The notes under the pieces are model-generated. The model was not told where the DNA came from. It searched no databases and saw nothing but the letters and a program-made list of their open reading frames with translations. Position numbers and translations under genes: made by a program. From positions 1 to 61,799 of the forward strand of contig NZ_VTQV01000025.1 in assembly GCF_008764245.1 (NCBI RefSeq): a stretch of 61,799 nucleotides of DNA, given 5' to 3'. The stretch's first letter is position 1. The number at the start of each line of letters is the position of its first letter. This DNA comes from Bacillus subtilis (lineage in GTDB: Bacteria > Bacillota > Bacilli > Bacillales > Bacillaceae_C). Shown here piece by piece: positions 61,107 through 61,799 of this stretch.

Positions 61107-61799
61107 TTAAGAAAGTTTCAATGGTCTTAAAGAATCTAACGAGACCATTTTCTCCGAATTAAAATGGTATTCTCCAAGTAAATTAATATGTTCCCAACCT
61201 AGAGGTGACATATGGTGCAATAATTCTTCATTAAAACTACCTGACCGTTTTTGATATTCAACTGCCTTTGTTAGATGTAAAGTATTCCAGATACTGATGG
61301 CATTGATAATTATGTTTAAGGCACTGGCCCTTTGCAATTGATGCTGTATGGTTCGTTCCCTAAGCTCGCCTTGTTTTCCGAAGAAAATAGCTCTTGCCAG
61401 TCCATTCATGGCTTCTCCTTTATTCAATCCTTTTTGTATTTTTCTTCTTAATGATTCATCCGAAATATAATTCAAAATAAAGATCGTTTTTTCTATTCGG
61501 CCTATCTCACGTAAGGCTGTAGCCAAGCTGTTTTGTCTTGAATAAGAACCTAATTTCCCCATAATAAGGGATGCTGAAACTGTTCCTTCCCTTATAGAAT
61601 GAGCTAATCGCAAAACATCCTCATAATTCTCTTTAATGACCTTTGTATTTATTTGTCCACGTAAAATGACTTCTAATTTTGGATACTCACTTGCCTTATC
61701 TATTGTAAATAATTTCGAGTCTGATAAATCTCGTATTCTTGGAGCAAATTTAAATCCTAATAAATGGGTCAGTCCGAATATTTGGTCTGTGTAACCAGC
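61107..61799 (-). CDS. tnpA: Tn3-family transposase, C-terminal part (partial)
   Basis: At least 230 codons; the frame is open to the window edge, so the N-terminal three quarters are missing from view. From the edge inward it reads AGYTDQIFGLTHLLGFKFAPR, a DDE-domain block, then LRGQINTKVIKENYEDVLRL and GKLGSYSRQNSLATALREIG, with catalytic-region ending FNEELLHHMSPLGWEHINLLG (each given in part). These are classical Tn3 transposase C-terminal blocks. It ends 36 bp from the inverted repeat, reading away from it towards the interior as usual. No frameshift is seen in the visible part. Confidence 0.9.
   Translation of the reverse strand, partial: AGYTDQIFGLTHLLGFKFAPRIRDLSDSKLFTIDKASEYPKLEVILRGQINTKVIKENYEDVLRLAHSIREGTVSASLIMGKLGSYSRQNSLATALREIGRIEKTIFILNYISDESLRRKIQKGLNKGEAMNGLARAIFFGKQGELRERTIQHQLQRASALNIIINAISIWNTLHLTKAVEYQKRSGSFNEELLHHMSPLGWEHINLLGEYHFNSEKMVSLDSLRPLKLS

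Overview
The window is about 62 kb of chromosome from a low-GC, endospore-forming member of the Bacillaceae. The evidence is the complete spoIIIAA-AH operon, spoIVB and spo0A, a full comG pseudopilus operon, and gene order that follows the Bacillus subtilis yqf-yqg-yqh-yqi region almost gene for gene. AT-rich intergenic DNA, strong AAGGAGG-type ribosome binding sites and frequent TTG/GTG starts fit. No rRNA, tRNA, CRISPR array or prophage is visible.

Layout. 1-8 kb: ispG, a LysM protein, a DUF1189 membrane protein, sodA, an MFS permease, pbpA, an MltG-like protein with a partner, and rpmG. 8-16 kb: folate cyclo-ligase, a small membrane protein, rhomboid protease, yqgQ and glucokinase, an LTA-synthase-type enzyme, a lipoprotein, and small DUF2759/DUF2626 proteins around a metallo-hydrolase. 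16.5-21 kb: comGA-GG, shikimate kinase and yqzE. 21-28 kb: an SNF2 helicase pair, a rhodanese, a class II ribonucleotide reductase with two NrdR boxes, and a patatin. 29-42.9 kb: yqhR-aroQ-papA-efp, spoIIIAA-AH, accBC, yqhY, nusB, folD, xseAB. 43-50 kb: ispA, OLE RNA, oapA, dxs, tlyA-like yqxC, argR, recN. 50-60 kb: spoIVB, spo0A, a glycerophosphodiesterase, DUF2627, then a branched-chain 2-oxoacid dehydrogenase operon (bcd-lpdV-bkdAA-bkdAB-bkdB) and brxB. 61-61.8 kb: an L,D-transpeptidase gene cut by one end of a Tn3-family transposon whose transposase runs out of the window.

The main discovery is a stretch of about 610 nt between ispA and dxs that has the size, gene neighbourhood and downstream membrane-protein partner of OLE (ornate, large, extremophilic) RNA and OapA, preceded by a good sigma-A promoter. 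This rare RNA is known from a limited set of extremophilic or anaerobic Firmicutes.

Other notable points. (1) A family of small hairpins keeps a TCC loop while the stem sequences change in a compensating way (13 copies in five places). (2) A MITE-like element sits inside the spoIIIA operon between spoIIIAE and spoIIIAF, with a shorter relative after spoIIIAH. (3) A decayed-looking glycine riboswitch lies where the gcvT-gcvPA-gcvPB operon should be. (4) comGG appears to start with ATT. (5) The rhomboid protease lacks its usual C-terminal TPR domain. (6) The bkd operon has no ptb, buk or sigma-54 activator gene.

Functionally the window combines isoprenoid synthesis (ispG, ispA, dxs), fatty-acid precursor supply (accBC, bkd), folate/one-carbon enzymes (yqgN, folD), aromatic synthesis (aroK, aroQ), DNA repair and uptake (recN, xseAB, comG) and mother-cell sporulation control (spoIIIA, spoIVB, spo0A). 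All functional assignments rest on reading motifs and remembered family features; no database search was run.
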